From Tabrizicola piscis (GTDB lineage: Bacteria > Pseudomonadota > Alphaproteobacteria > Rhodobacterales > Rhodobacteraceae), in contig NZ_CP034328.1 of assembly GCF_003940805.1 (NCBI RefSeq), positions 2,666,001 through 2,730,000 on the forward strand: a stretch of 64,000 nucleotides of DNA, given 5' to 3'. This document shows positions 57,048 through 64,000 of this stretch, in pieces; within the stretch, counting starts at the first letter, position 1, and each line of letters starts with the position of its first letter. Made by a program: the position numbers and the translations under genes. The notes below the pieces were generated by a model. The model had not been told where the DNA came from, searched no databases, and was given only the letters and a program-made list of their open reading frames with translations.

Positions 57048-58067
57048 TCAGCTGCGCTGATACAGCCCCTCATAGATCGGGACGAGGGTGTCCGTCTCGA
57101 ACAACGAGGACACCGACATCCCGCCCCAGATATTCAGGATCGCCTGCGCAAACATCGGCGCGGTGGGGACAATGCGGATATTGCCCGCGGCCTTGACCTT
57201 TTCGGTCGCCTCGATGCTGTCGGTGATGACCAGCGATTTCATGACCGAATTCTGCACCCGCTCAACCGCCGGGCCGGACAGGACGCCATGGGTGATGTAG
57301 CTGTGCACCTCGGTCGCACCCGCCTCCATCAGCGTCTCAGCCGCTTTGCAGAGCGTTCCAGCCGTGTCGCAGATGTCATCCACGATGATGCACTTGTGGC
57401 CGCGCACGTCGCCGATCACGGTCATCCCGGCAATCTCGCCGGCCTTTTCGCGGCGCTTGTCGACGATGGCCAGCGGGGCGTTGATCCTTTTGGCCAATTC
57501 CCGCGCGCGCGCCACGCCGCCCACGTCGGGCGAGACGACCATAAGGTCGTTCATCTGGCCTCGGAACTGGTGTTCGATGTCCAGCGCAAAGACCGGGCTG
57601 GCGTACAGGTTGTCCACCGGAATGTCGAAGAAACCCTGAATCTGCGCGGCATGCAGGTCAAGTGTCAGCACCCGGTCCACCCCGGCTTCGGCGATCATGT
57701 TGGCGACCAGCTTGGCGGTGATCGGCGTGCGGGCCTTGGCGCGGCGGTCCTGGCGGGCATAGCCGAAATACGGGATGACGGCGGTGATCCTGGAAGCAGA
57801 AGACCGACGCAGGGCGTCGGTCATGATCAAAAGCTCCATCAGGTTGTCGTTCGCGGGGTTCGAGGTGGACTGGATGATGTACATGTCCTCACCGCGGACA
57901 TTCTCGAACACTTCGACGAAGATTTCCTGATCGTTGAACCGTTCGACCCGGGCTTCGACCAGACTGACGCTCATCCCCCGGTGCATCGACATTCTGCGGG
58001 CGATCGCCTTGGCCAGGGAAAGGTTGGCGTTTCCGGCGATCAGCTTCGGTTCGGTGACAGCGGGCAT
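57048..58067 (-). CDS. prs: Ribose-phosphate pyrophosphokinase (PRPP synthetase)
   Basis: Makes PRPP for purines, pyrimidines, histidine, tryptophan and NAD. ATG 58067 ([20 protein letters not shown]) gives 339 residues. Features: [51 protein letters not shown] and the PRPP loop [20 protein letters not shown]. The longer start at 58112 adds only upstream residues with no match. Located between lta and the PAP2 gene on the minus strand. Confidence 0.97.
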   Translation of the reverse strand: MPAVTEPKLIAGNANLSLAKAIARRMSMHRGMSVSLVEARVERFNDQEIFVEVFENVRGEDMYIIQSTSNPANDNLMELLIMTDALRRSSASRITAVIPYFGYARQDRRAKARTPITAKLVANMIAEAGVDRVLTLDLHAAQIQGFFDIPVDNLYASPVFALDIEHQFRGQMNDLMVVSPDVGGVARARELAKRINAPLAIVDKRREKAGEIAGMTVIGDVRGHKCIIVDDICDTAGTLCKAAETLMEAGATEVHSYITHGVLSGPAVERVQNSVMKSLVITDSIEATEKVKAAGNIRIVPTAPMFAQAILNIWGGMSVSSLFETDTLVPIYEGLYQRS

Positions 58068-58184
58068 GGGCACTCCGGGTGACGGATTCGTGACGCTGCC
58101 TTCGCTTATCACCGGGGCTTGGCGATGAAAACCGATGCTTCGGCCCGGCCCGGAAAATTCCGCTGCACGCGCAGCATTGCCACG

Positions 58185-59207
58185 TCAGAAGGCGGCGAGG
58201 AAGGCGTCAACATCCGCCTCGGTCGTGGACCAACTGGTGACAAGCCGCGCCGCCTCACGCCCCGGGGCGGCGGGGAAGCGGTAGTAGGCAGCACCCGCGG
58301 CCTCCAGCCGGGCATGGCTGCCTTCCGGCCAGTTGGGAAACTGCATGTTGGCCTGCACCGGATGCGCCTGCGCGACCCCCGGCTTTGCCGCCAGCCCCTT
58401 GGCCAGCCGCTGGCCCATGGCATTGGCCTGCGCCGCCAGCCGCAGCCAGAGATTGTCGGACAGATAAGCCTCCATCTGGGCGGAGAGGAACCGGTTCTTG
58501 GAGAAAAGATGCCCGCCGCGCTTGCGCCGCAGTTCCAGCTCCCACGCCTTGGCGGGGTCGAACAGGACCACGGCCTCTACCCCAAGGCAGCCGTTCTTGG
58601 TGCCACCCAGCGACAGCACATCGACCCCTGCTTTCCAGGTCATCTCGGCCGGTGTCGCCCCGGTGGCAACCAGCGCATTGGCAAAGCGCGCGCCATCAAG
58701 GTGGCAGGGCAGCTTGTGCGCTTTGGCCAGCGCAGTCAAAGCGGCGATTTCGGCGGGGGTATGGACTGTCCCCGCCTCGGTGACGTTGGTCAGCGTCAGC
58801 ATCCCGCGCTGTACGCCATGCACGCCACTTTCCCCCGTACGGGCCAGCGCCGCGCCGAGCGTTTCCGGCGTCATCTTGCCGTGGTCGCCGGGGACGAGCA
58901 CGAGCTTGGCCCCGGAATAGAACTCGGGCGCGTTGCATTCGTCTTCGGCGACATGGGCATGGCTGTGGCAGAACACAGCGCCCCAGGGTGGGCAATGGGT
59001 GGCAATCGCAAGGGCGTTGGCGGCCGTGCCCGTGGCGACCAGATGCACCACCGCCTCGGGCGCCTCGAAAGTCTCGCGGACAAGGACTGTCACACGCTCC
59101 ATGATCGCATCGGCCCCATAGGACCGGTCATACCCGTCATTCGCGCGCACAAGGGCCGCCATGACCTCAGGTGCCGCACCCGAGGTGTTGTCAGAGGCAA
59201 AGCGCAT
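58185..59207 (-). CDS. Low-specificity L-threonine aldolase
   Basis: A PLP enzyme that splits L-threonine or L-allo-threonine into glycine and acetaldehyde. 340 residues: DNTSGAAPEVMAALV, the AVVHLVATGTAANALAIATHC active-site glycine region, and the PLP lysine in LSLGGTKNGCLGVEAVV near residue 195. The start ATG 59207 overlaps the stop of the YcgN-like gene by one base. Confidence 0.9.
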   Translation of the reverse strand: MRFASDNTSGAAPEVMAALVRANDGYDRSYGADAIMERVTVLVRETFEAPEAVVHLVATGTAANALAIATHCPPWGAVFCHSHAHVAEDECNAPEFYSGAKLVLVPGDHGKMTPETLGAALARTGESGVHGVQRGMLTLTNVTEAGTVHTPAEIAALTALAKAHKLPCHLDGARFANALVATGATPAEMTWKAGVDVLSLGGTKNGCLGVEAVVLFDPAKAWELELRRKRGGHLFSKNRFLSAQMEAYLSDNLWLRLAAQANAMGQRLAKGLAAKPGVAQAHPVQANMQFPNWPEGSHARLEAAGAAYYRFPAAPGREAARLVTSWSTTEADVDAFLAAF

Positions 59208-59659
59208 CAGGGTGTGTCCTCGATCAGATAGTTTTCCCAGTCATCTTCATCGACCGAGGTTTCAGGGATCGTGATCCCCCGCACCGATTCCCCTGCCTTG
59301 GCGGTGCTGTCGGGATCGCCCGTCAGCAAAGGGTGCCACTCAGGCAGCTTCCTCTTTTGAAACAGCAGCTTGTAGGCGCAGGTCGACGGCATCCAATAAG
59401 CAATTTTCGGCAGGGTCTTGGGCGTCAGGACTACACATTCCGGCACATGCATCTTGCGGTTGGGGTAGTCCATGCATTGGCAGGTGTCGCCATCCAAGAG
59501 GCGGCAGGCGATGCGGGTATAGGCGACCTCACCCGTATCCTCATACTCCAGCTTGTTCAGGCAGCACTTGCCGCAGCCGTCACACAGCGCCTCCCATTCC
59601 GGGCGGGTCATCTTGTCGAGGGGGACGGTTTCCCAGAACCGGGGGCGGAGCTTTTCCAT
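59207..59659 (-). CDS. YcgN / UPF0260 family cysteine-cluster protein
   Basis: 150 residues. FWETVPLDKMTRPEWEALCDGCGKCCLNKLEYEDTGEV opens with a CxxCxxCC cluster, then TRIACRLLDGDTCQCMDYPNR and further cysteines (HVPECVVLTP). The cysteines could bind zinc or iron-sulfur. Function unknown; widespread in proteobacteria. Coupled (TGATG) to the aldolase gene downstream. Confidence 0.88.
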   Translation of the reverse strand: MEKLRPRFWETVPLDKMTRPEWEALCDGCGKCCLNKLEYEDTGEVAYTRIACRLLDGDTCQCMDYPNRKMHVPECVVLTPKTLPKIAYWMPSTCAYKLLFQKRKLPEWHPLLTGDPDSTAKAGESVRGITIPETSVDEDDWENYLIEDTP

Positions 59660-59698
59660 TGCGCCAAGGTGCTGTGGCGCGACGGAAAAGGGAAGGGG

Positions 59699-60622
59699 CT
59701 ACAGGCGGGAAAGGATGTCGCGGGCGGTGGTGCAGTCGGCATCCATCTGGGTAATCAGGGCGGGAAGGCCGTCAAACTTCAGCTCGGGCCGCAGGAATTC
59801 GACAAGTGCTACGGAAAGGTGCTGGCCGTAAAGATCGCCCTTGAAGTCGAAGAGGAAGGTTTCAAGGTTCGGCCGATTTTCTCCGAACATCGGCCGCACG
59901 CCAAGACTGGCCGCGCCGTGGTGGGTGCCCTTCTGCGGGCCGGTCAGGATGTCGACCAGCACGGCATAGACGCCAAAGCGCGGCAGGTGCAGCCCGTCCA
60001 TCGACATATTGGCGGTAGGATAGCCCAACTCGCGCCCGCGCTTTTCGCCGTGGATCACCTCACCCTCAATCCGGTGCCAGTGGCCCAGCATGGCAGCGGC
60101 GTCGCGGGGGCGGCCTTCGGCAAGGGCGCGGCGGATGTTGGTCGAAGAAATCTCGGCCAGATCATGGGTGATAAGAGGCGAGATGGTGGTGCGGATATCC
60201 CTTGCATCGCAAAGGCTTATAAGGTCAGCCGCGGTGCCGCGACGACCCTTGCCAAAGCAGAAATCCGCGCCGACCACGACATGCGACACGCCAAGGCCGT
60301 CGGCCAGAACCTGCTGCACAAACTCCTCGGGCGTCAGGGCGGCAAGGGCGGCGTCGAAGGGCAGCTGGAACAGATGATCGACCCCAAGCCGGGCAAGCCG
60401 GTTGGCCCGCGCTTCGGCGTTCATCAGGCGGAAGGGCGGGGCGTCAGGAGCGAAGTATTGCCGTGGGTGCGGCTCGAATGTGACGATTCCCAGCGGGGCA
60501 GGACCACGGGCAAGGTCGATGACAGCCTGATGGCCCCGGTGGATTCCATCGAAGTTGCCCATGGCAACGGATGCACCGCGACTTGACGGGTCAAGCCCAT
60601 GCCATTGATAATGCTGCTGCAT
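59699..60622 (-). CDS. ribF: Bifunctional riboflavin kinase / FAD synthetase
   Basis: Converts riboflavin to FMN and FAD. 307 residues. The N-terminal FAD synthetase part has VAMGNFDGIHRGHQAVIDLA, VGADFCFGKGRRGTAADL and STNIRRALAEGRP. The C-terminal kinase part has KRGRELGYPTANMSMDGLHLPRFGVYAVLV and VRPMFGENRPNLETFLFDF. Supplies FAD for the flavoenzymes in the region. Confidence 0.95.
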   Translation of the reverse strand: MQQHYQWHGLDPSSRGASVAMGNFDGIHRGHQAVIDLARGPAPLGIVTFEPHPRQYFAPDAPPFRLMNAEARANRLARLGVDHLFQLPFDAALAALTPEEFVQQVLADGLGVSHVVVGADFCFGKGRRGTAADLISLCDARDIRTTISPLITHDLAEISSTNIRRALAEGRPRDAAAMLGHWHRIEGEVIHGEKRGRELGYPTANMSMDGLHLPRFGVYAVLVDILTGPQKGTHHGAASLGVRPMFGENRPNLETFLFDFKGDLYGQHLSVALVEFLRPELKFDGLPALITQMDADCTTARDILSRL

Positions 60623-60661
60623 CCCGCCCTTTTGGGGCGCCGGCCCCGTCAGTCGAATCCG

Positions 60662-61105
60662 TCAGTCGAACTTGCGGCTGGGCGCCAGAACCAGCGCTTC
60701 ACCCTTCAGAACCACGGTTTTACCGACTGCGCAGTTGGTTTCAAGGGTAACCCGGCGTTTGCTGTGGTCTATCGCTGTTACTGTCACTTCGGCGCGGACG
60801 GTATCACCGGGACGGACGGGCGCCATGAAGCGCAAGGATTGGCCAAGGTAGACGGTGCCATGCCCGGGAAGCTGTTCCCCGATGACAGCCGAAATCAGGC
60901 CCGCAGTCAGCATGCCATGGGCGATACGGCCGGCAAAGATGGTGTCCTGGGCGTAATCCTCATCCAGGTGGACGGGGTTCCGGTCGGTCGAGACTTCGGC
61001 GAAAAGTTCGATATCCCTGTCGGTAACGGTTTTCACAAGATGCCGGGACATGCCGATTTCAATGTCTTCAATGCAGATCGTGCCGCGGGGCATGTTGTCC
61101 AGCAT
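60662..61105 (-). CDS. MaoC-like (R)-hydratase family protein
   Basis: The ATG 61105 (MLDNMPRGTICIEDIEIGMSR) gives 147 residues. The hydratase 2 motif is STDRNPVHLDEDYAQDTIFAGRIAHGMLTAGLISAV, with the catalytic Asp and His. It hydrates enoyl-CoAs to 3-hydroxyacyl-CoA, for example in fatty acid or PHA metabolism. TTG 61123 is less likely. It lies 40 bases before ribF on the same strand. Confidence 0.88.
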   Translation of the reverse strand: MLDNMPRGTICIEDIEIGMSRHLVKTVTDRDIELFAEVSTDRNPVHLDEDYAQDTIFAGRIAHGMLTAGLISAVIGEQLPGHGTVYLGQSLRFMAPVRPGDTVRAEVTVTAIDHSKRRVTLETNCAVGKTVVLKGEALVLAPSRKFD

Positions 61106-61226
61106 GGTTACCGAATCCCTCAATTGGGTTTCGGAACGCTAGCAGATGCCGCAGCGCAGCGCAATCGTTCGCGCAATAAAAGTTCAAAGAGAAGTATGAC
61201 GGTGCACGAAAGTTACCGCGCCAACC

Positions 61227-62117
61227 TTAGCGCAGCCGCCCCATCGCAAAGCGGGGCGACATCTGCTGCCCGGAAAGCCAGTCGGTCAGACGCGCCGGGT
61301 CAGGGTTCTCGACATCCGGGCCGAATTCTTCCGCCGCAAGACCCCCGGTGATGAACAGCGTGTCGAGGCCTTCGGAAATTCCGCCCTGCACGTCTGTGGC
61401 GATGCCGTCGCCAATGCACAGGATTTGCGGATCAGCCATGCCCAGCACCTCGCCCAGACGGCGGCGTGCAAGGTCATAGATCGGCGGATGCGGCTTGCCG
61501 AAGTACAGCGCGGTGCCGCCCATCTGCTCATAGGCCTGTGCCAAGGCCCCAGCGCAGTACAGCCGCATGTCGCCCAGATCGACCACGATGTCCGGATTGG
61601 CGCACAGCATAGGCAGGCCAAGCGTCTTTCCCAGAAGAAGCGTGGCGCGATAATCCTCGGGCGTTTCCGTCACATCGTCGCTCAGGCCGGTGCAGACGAT
61701 GCCTTCGGCGTCTTTCAGGGCAACGCGTTCAATCGGGGGCTGCGACTTGGCGAAAGCGGCAATATCGTCGGCGAAATCGGTGAAGAACGCCTCATCCTTC
61801 GGGGCGCCGATGTGGTGGACGCGGCGCCCGACCGCACCGATCAGCATGCCCATCTGTGCCGCATCGCCCGAGGTGACGACGATATCCCAGGCATCGCGCG
61901 GGACAGAGAGACCGTCCAACTGCCGGATGACACTGGCCTGTGGCCGCGGCGCGTTGGTCAGAAGCACAACCTTGCCCCCGGCCGCCCGAAACGCCTGCAA
62001 AGCGGCAACGGCAGCGGGAAAGGCCGTCTGGCCATTGTGCAGACAGCCCCAGAGGTCACAGAACACGGCGTCATAGCGGCCTGCCAGATCAGCAAGGGAG
62101 CGGACGATTTCGGTCAT
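61227..62117 (-). CDS. HAD-superfamily (class IIA, NagD-like) phosphatase
   Basis: 296 residues. HAD motif I is DAVFCDLWGCLHNGQTAFP (the second acid is replaced by Gly-Cys-Leu), motif II VVLLTNAPRP, and motif III/IV ILCIGDGIATDVQGGISEG. Cap residues include MLIGAVGRRVHHIGAPKDEAFF. Removes phosphate from a small sugar- or nucleotide-like substrate; substrate unknown. Lies upstream of the MaoC-ribF set on the same strand. Confidence 0.88.
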   Translation of the reverse strand: MTEIVRSLADLAGRYDAVFCDLWGCLHNGQTAFPAAVAALQAFRAAGGKVVLLTNAPRPQASVIRQLDGLSVPRDAWDIVVTSGDAAQMGMLIGAVGRRVHHIGAPKDEAFFTDFADDIAAFAKSQPPIERVALKDAEGIVCTGLSDDVTETPEDYRATLLLGKTLGLPMLCANPDIVVDLGDMRLYCAGALAQAYEQMGGTALYFGKPHPPIYDLARRRLGEVLGMADPQILCIGDGIATDVQGGISEGLDTLFITGGLAAEEFGPDVENPDPARLTDWLSGQQMSPRFAMGRLR

Positions 62118-62209
62118 TCGATTGGCCCTTTCGCCGTCAACCCGGCTGTCTGTGGTCTATCCCCCGTCTCTGCGCAGGCAGAGACGGACATCTGCGCACC
62201 GTCGTGAAG

Positions 62210-63127
62210 TTAAAGCTTCAGCGCCGGGATGATCTGTTTCTTGCGGCTCATCACGCCGGGCAGAACCACGGTGTCACCCGTGACCGTGACGCCAAAGGAC
62301 GCCTCGGCCATCTGCTTGACCAGATCGTTCGGAACCAGAAGCGTTGCTTCTTCGCGGATGATGTCGACAACGAACAGCAGCACCTGATCGGCACCGTCTT
62401 CCTTGGCCACGTCCACCATCGAGGCCATCAGGCTGGCCTTGCGGTCCAGCACGACCTTGGGTGCCGTGGTCTCCAGCACCGAGACGCGAAGTTCCTTGCC
62501 GGCGACATTGTATTCCTTGGAATCCATCCGCAGCAGCGCCGCGTCAGAAAAGGCCGAGACGTCGGACTTCGCTTCGAACATCTGGGCGGCGAGGTCTGGG
62601 ATCGACACCCGCAGGTCAGCAGCCAGCTTTTCAGCCACAGCGCGGTCATGCGGGGTGGTGGTGGGGCTGCGGAATTCCAGCGTGTCGGAGATGATGCAGG
62701 ACAGCATCGCACCCTTGACCCCACGCGGGGCCTTGGCCAGCGCATCGCCCATCAGGTCGTGCATGATGGTGGCGGTGCAGGCCAGCGGGCGGATGGTGAT
62801 GTCGATGGGGGTCTTCGTCTTGATCCCGCCCACCAGCAGGTGATGGTCGATGATCCCCTGAACCTGCGCGTCGTTGATCGAGGGCGGCAGTTCGGCCGGG
62901 TTGTTCGTGTCGACGATCATCACCTGATCATCGGCGGTGACATCGGCAATGATCTCGGGCTTCGTCAGGTCCCAGTGGCGCAGCACGAAGGCGGCTTCGG
63001 TGTTCGGTTCGCCCAGCAGCACGGGCTTCGCCGGGGTGCCGGATTCGGTCAGATACCAGGCCCAGATGATGGGCGAGCCGGTGGAATCGGTGTCGGGGGA
63101 TTTGTGGCCGAAGACGAGCGTTGTCAT
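62210..63127 (-). CDS. ppaC: Manganese-dependent inorganic pyrophosphatase
   Basis: Family II pyrophosphatase, DHH domain. 305 residues: FGHKSPDTDSTGSPI, IVDTNNPAELP, GIIDHHLLVGG (DHH), SDTLEFRSPTTTPHD, and the DHHA2 part ending GVMSRKKQIIPALKL. Hydrolyses the pyrophosphate made by prs, hisG, tRNA charging and others. Start ATG 63127. Confidence 0.95.
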   Translation of the reverse strand: MTTLVFGHKSPDTDSTGSPIIWAWYLTESGTPAKPVLLGEPNTEAAFVLRHWDLTKPEIIADVTADDQVMIVDTNNPAELPPSINDAQVQGIIDHHLLVGGIKTKTPIDITIRPLACTATIMHDLMGDALAKAPRGVKGAMLSCIISDTLEFRSPTTTPHDRAVAEKLAADLRVSIPDLAAQMFEAKSDVSAFSDAALLRMDSKEYNVAGKELRVSVLETTAPKVVLDRKASLMASMVDVAKEDGADQVLLFVVDIIREEATLLVPNDLVKQMAEASFGVTVTGDTVVLPGVMSRKKQIIPALKL

Positions 63128-63411
63128 GGGAATACCTTTGGCATGGATTTGCGCGCGGTATAGGCGAGGGCGGGCGGATTGTCACGCGGGCGCGTTTGTG
63201 GCATGAATAACGCCTTGGCAGAGGAGTGCGACGCGATGGACAAGACCGTCTGACGCCCCCCGATTGGGGGCAGGCCGTGCCGCCGGATCGGCGGAATGAC
63301 ACCCCATGCTGAAGGAGTGCCCTGAAAATGGTGACGAAAGCGAAGGCCTAGGGCCGTTCGTGGCCGGGTGTGATCCCGGCTGACATCCATATCTGAACTC
63401 AGGGGCAGATC
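63128..63411. other. Gene-free gap with short hairpins and mini reading frames
   Basis: No normal gene is supported. Two short frames have good binding sites: GAGGAG before an ATG at 63236 and AAGGAG before an ATG at 63328, but they have only 5 and 7 codons. Hairpins include CCCCC-GATT-GGGGG near 63258 and GCCGGG/CCCGGC at 63363-63380. The stretch could be a leader, a small RNA or a repeat. Confidence 0.4.
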
Positions 63412-63573
63412 ATGCCGAAAACAAAGACTGGAAAACCCGCCATGGCGGGGCTGAAACCATTGCCGAAAGCGCGGGGGTTTGATCCCTTGGCGCTGAAGGC
63501 TCAGACCATGCCGAAGGGGCCAAAGCTGGTGCCAAAGCGCGGGATGATTCCCGGAAAGTCGGGCCAACGCTAG
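63412..63573 (+). CDS. Possible small basic protein (53 residues)
   Basis: From ATG 63412, preceded by AGGGGCAG, the frame reads MPKTKTGKPAMAGLKPLPKA, then RGFDPLALKAQTMPKGPKLV and PKRGMIPGKSGQR. It is very rich in Lys and Pro with an MPK...K...P pattern that repeats. No cysteine or membrane segment. Such a basic peptide could bind nucleic acid. It may be a true small gene or a chance frame in a gene-poor gap. Confidence 0.35.
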   Translation: MPKTKTGKPAMAGLKPLPKARGFDPLALKAQTMPKGPKLVPKRGMIPGKSGQR

Positions 63574-63660
63574 GGCGATGAAAGCCGGGGGTAGGGGGTG
63601 TCCCGCCGGGTGCCCCCACCCTTATCCCCCTCCCCACAAGGATGGCGCATTTGGCGTGCG

Positions 63661-64000
63661 TCAGTCGTAAAATGCAGGGGCCTTGCGCAGCATCGGCCAT
63701 TGTGATGGTTCGTGGCCGTAGATCATCAGGGCATCAGGCCCGCCAAGCGCCAGCAACCGGCTGGCGGAGGCCTGCGCGGCCTTTGGGTCCTGCGCATCGG
63801 CGAAATGCTCAGCGGGTTCCGAGGCGCGGTTGATCGCGTCGATGGCCAGAACCACGCGGCCGGTCTCGGGCAGATCAAGGACCGCCGACAGGTGGCCAAG
63901 GGTATGGCCGGGCGTGGGGATCAGGGTCAGCCCGTCACATACTACGGTGTCGGTGTCGATCAGGTGATAGGTCGCCTTGGGCCAGTCGATCGGGCGCGCG
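63661..64000 (-). CDS. Metallo-beta-lactamase-fold hydrolase, AHL-lactonase-like (C-terminal part, cut by window edge)
   Basis: The stop is at 63661-63663 and the frame is open through base 64000, so the N-terminal part, including the HxHxDH metal motif, lies outside. What is visible: LTLIPTPGHTLGHLSAVLDLPETGRVVLAIDA, which holds the third metal-binding histidine and the following aspartate, and a C-terminal DALMIYGHEPSQWPML with the last metal histidine. The combination is that of AttM/AiiA-type lactonases and close relatives. Quorum-quenching activity is possible but not shown. Confidence 0.75.
   Translation of the reverse strand, partial: ARPIDWPKATYHLIDTDTVVCDGLTLIPTPGHTLGHLSAVLDLPETGRVVLAIDAINRASEPAEHFADAQDPKAAQASASRLLALGGPDALMIYGHEPSQWPMLRKAPAFYD

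Noticed and set aside
63306..63383. 25-codon frame starting MLKECPEN
   Set aside because: No ribosome binding site and it ends inside a hairpin; not enough support.

Overview
The window is GC-rich, densely coded chromosome that looks like a Rhodobacterales (Rhodobacteraceae) alphaproteobacterium. Support comes from the xdhABC set, an F1 ATP synthase operon in the order atpHAGDC, the hisS-hisZ-hisG and hisC-tyrA clusters, homospermidine synthase, an AcuI-type reductase, a class II (B12-dependent) ribonucleotide reductase, and many GC-rich palindromic repeats between (and in places inside) genes. The genus cannot be fixed from sequence alone. No rRNA, tRNA, CRISPR array, transposase or integrase was seen.

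Layout. 1-4.6 kb: the cut C-terminal part of a dimethylglycine/sarcosine dehydrogenase-type flavoenzyme, a small membrane protein, a GH25 lysozyme lipoprotein and a DAO-family oxidase. 4.7-14.75 kb (minus strand): a likely purine operon, xdhA-xdhB-xdhC followed by a BMP-type ABC importer (ATPase, permease, small membrane protein, permease, binding protein), almost every junction overlapping by a few bases. 15-19.4 kb: dnaE and an orphan ParB-like protein. 19.4-21.4 kb: palindromic repeats and an AT-rich orphan membrane protein. 21.4-26.8 kb: slyX, hisS-hisZ-hisG, a DMT exporter, a small secreted protein and a DUF1489 protein. 26.9-34.2 kb: nrdJ, a membrane-anchored hypothetical, a gene-tail remnant with palindromes, a beta-hydroxyacid dehydrogenase, acuI, an AT-rich DUF3800 gene, and rpsD with its own promoter and structured leader. 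34.3-37.6 kb: an ArsR-SRPBCC-GFA operon with a perfect operator palindrome, a YqhA membrane protein and homospermidine synthase. 37.6-42.4 kb: a 190-bp nested palindrome, hisC-tyrA-extensin-like, a DUF2125 protein and a ChaC-like cyclotransferase. 42.5-48.8 kb: a MotA/MotB-like proton-channel pair plus a 44-residue glycine-zipper peptide, clpA and gloB. 48.8-55.5 kb: a methyltransferase, an L,D-transpeptidase and atpHAGDC. 55.5-64 kb: an H-type lectin, a PAP2-family membrane enzyme, prs, threonine aldolase, a YcgN-like protein, ribF, a MaoC hydratase, a HAD phosphatase, Mn-dependent pyrophosphatase, a non-coding-looking gap with a possible basic small protein, and a cut metallo-beta-lactamase-fold gene.

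How the genes fit together. The xdh-ABC operon probably imports and oxidises purine bases or nucleosides. The his, tyr, atp, prs, ribF, nrdJ, dnaE and rpsD genes are housekeeping. The points most worth a second look are the repeats that have entered xdhA, xdhB and xdhC in frame, the stator-like pair with its small peptide, the coupled small membrane protein inside the ABC operon, the two isolated AT-rich genes beside palindrome clusters, the duplicated gene tail at 29.8 kb, and the large nested palindromes.
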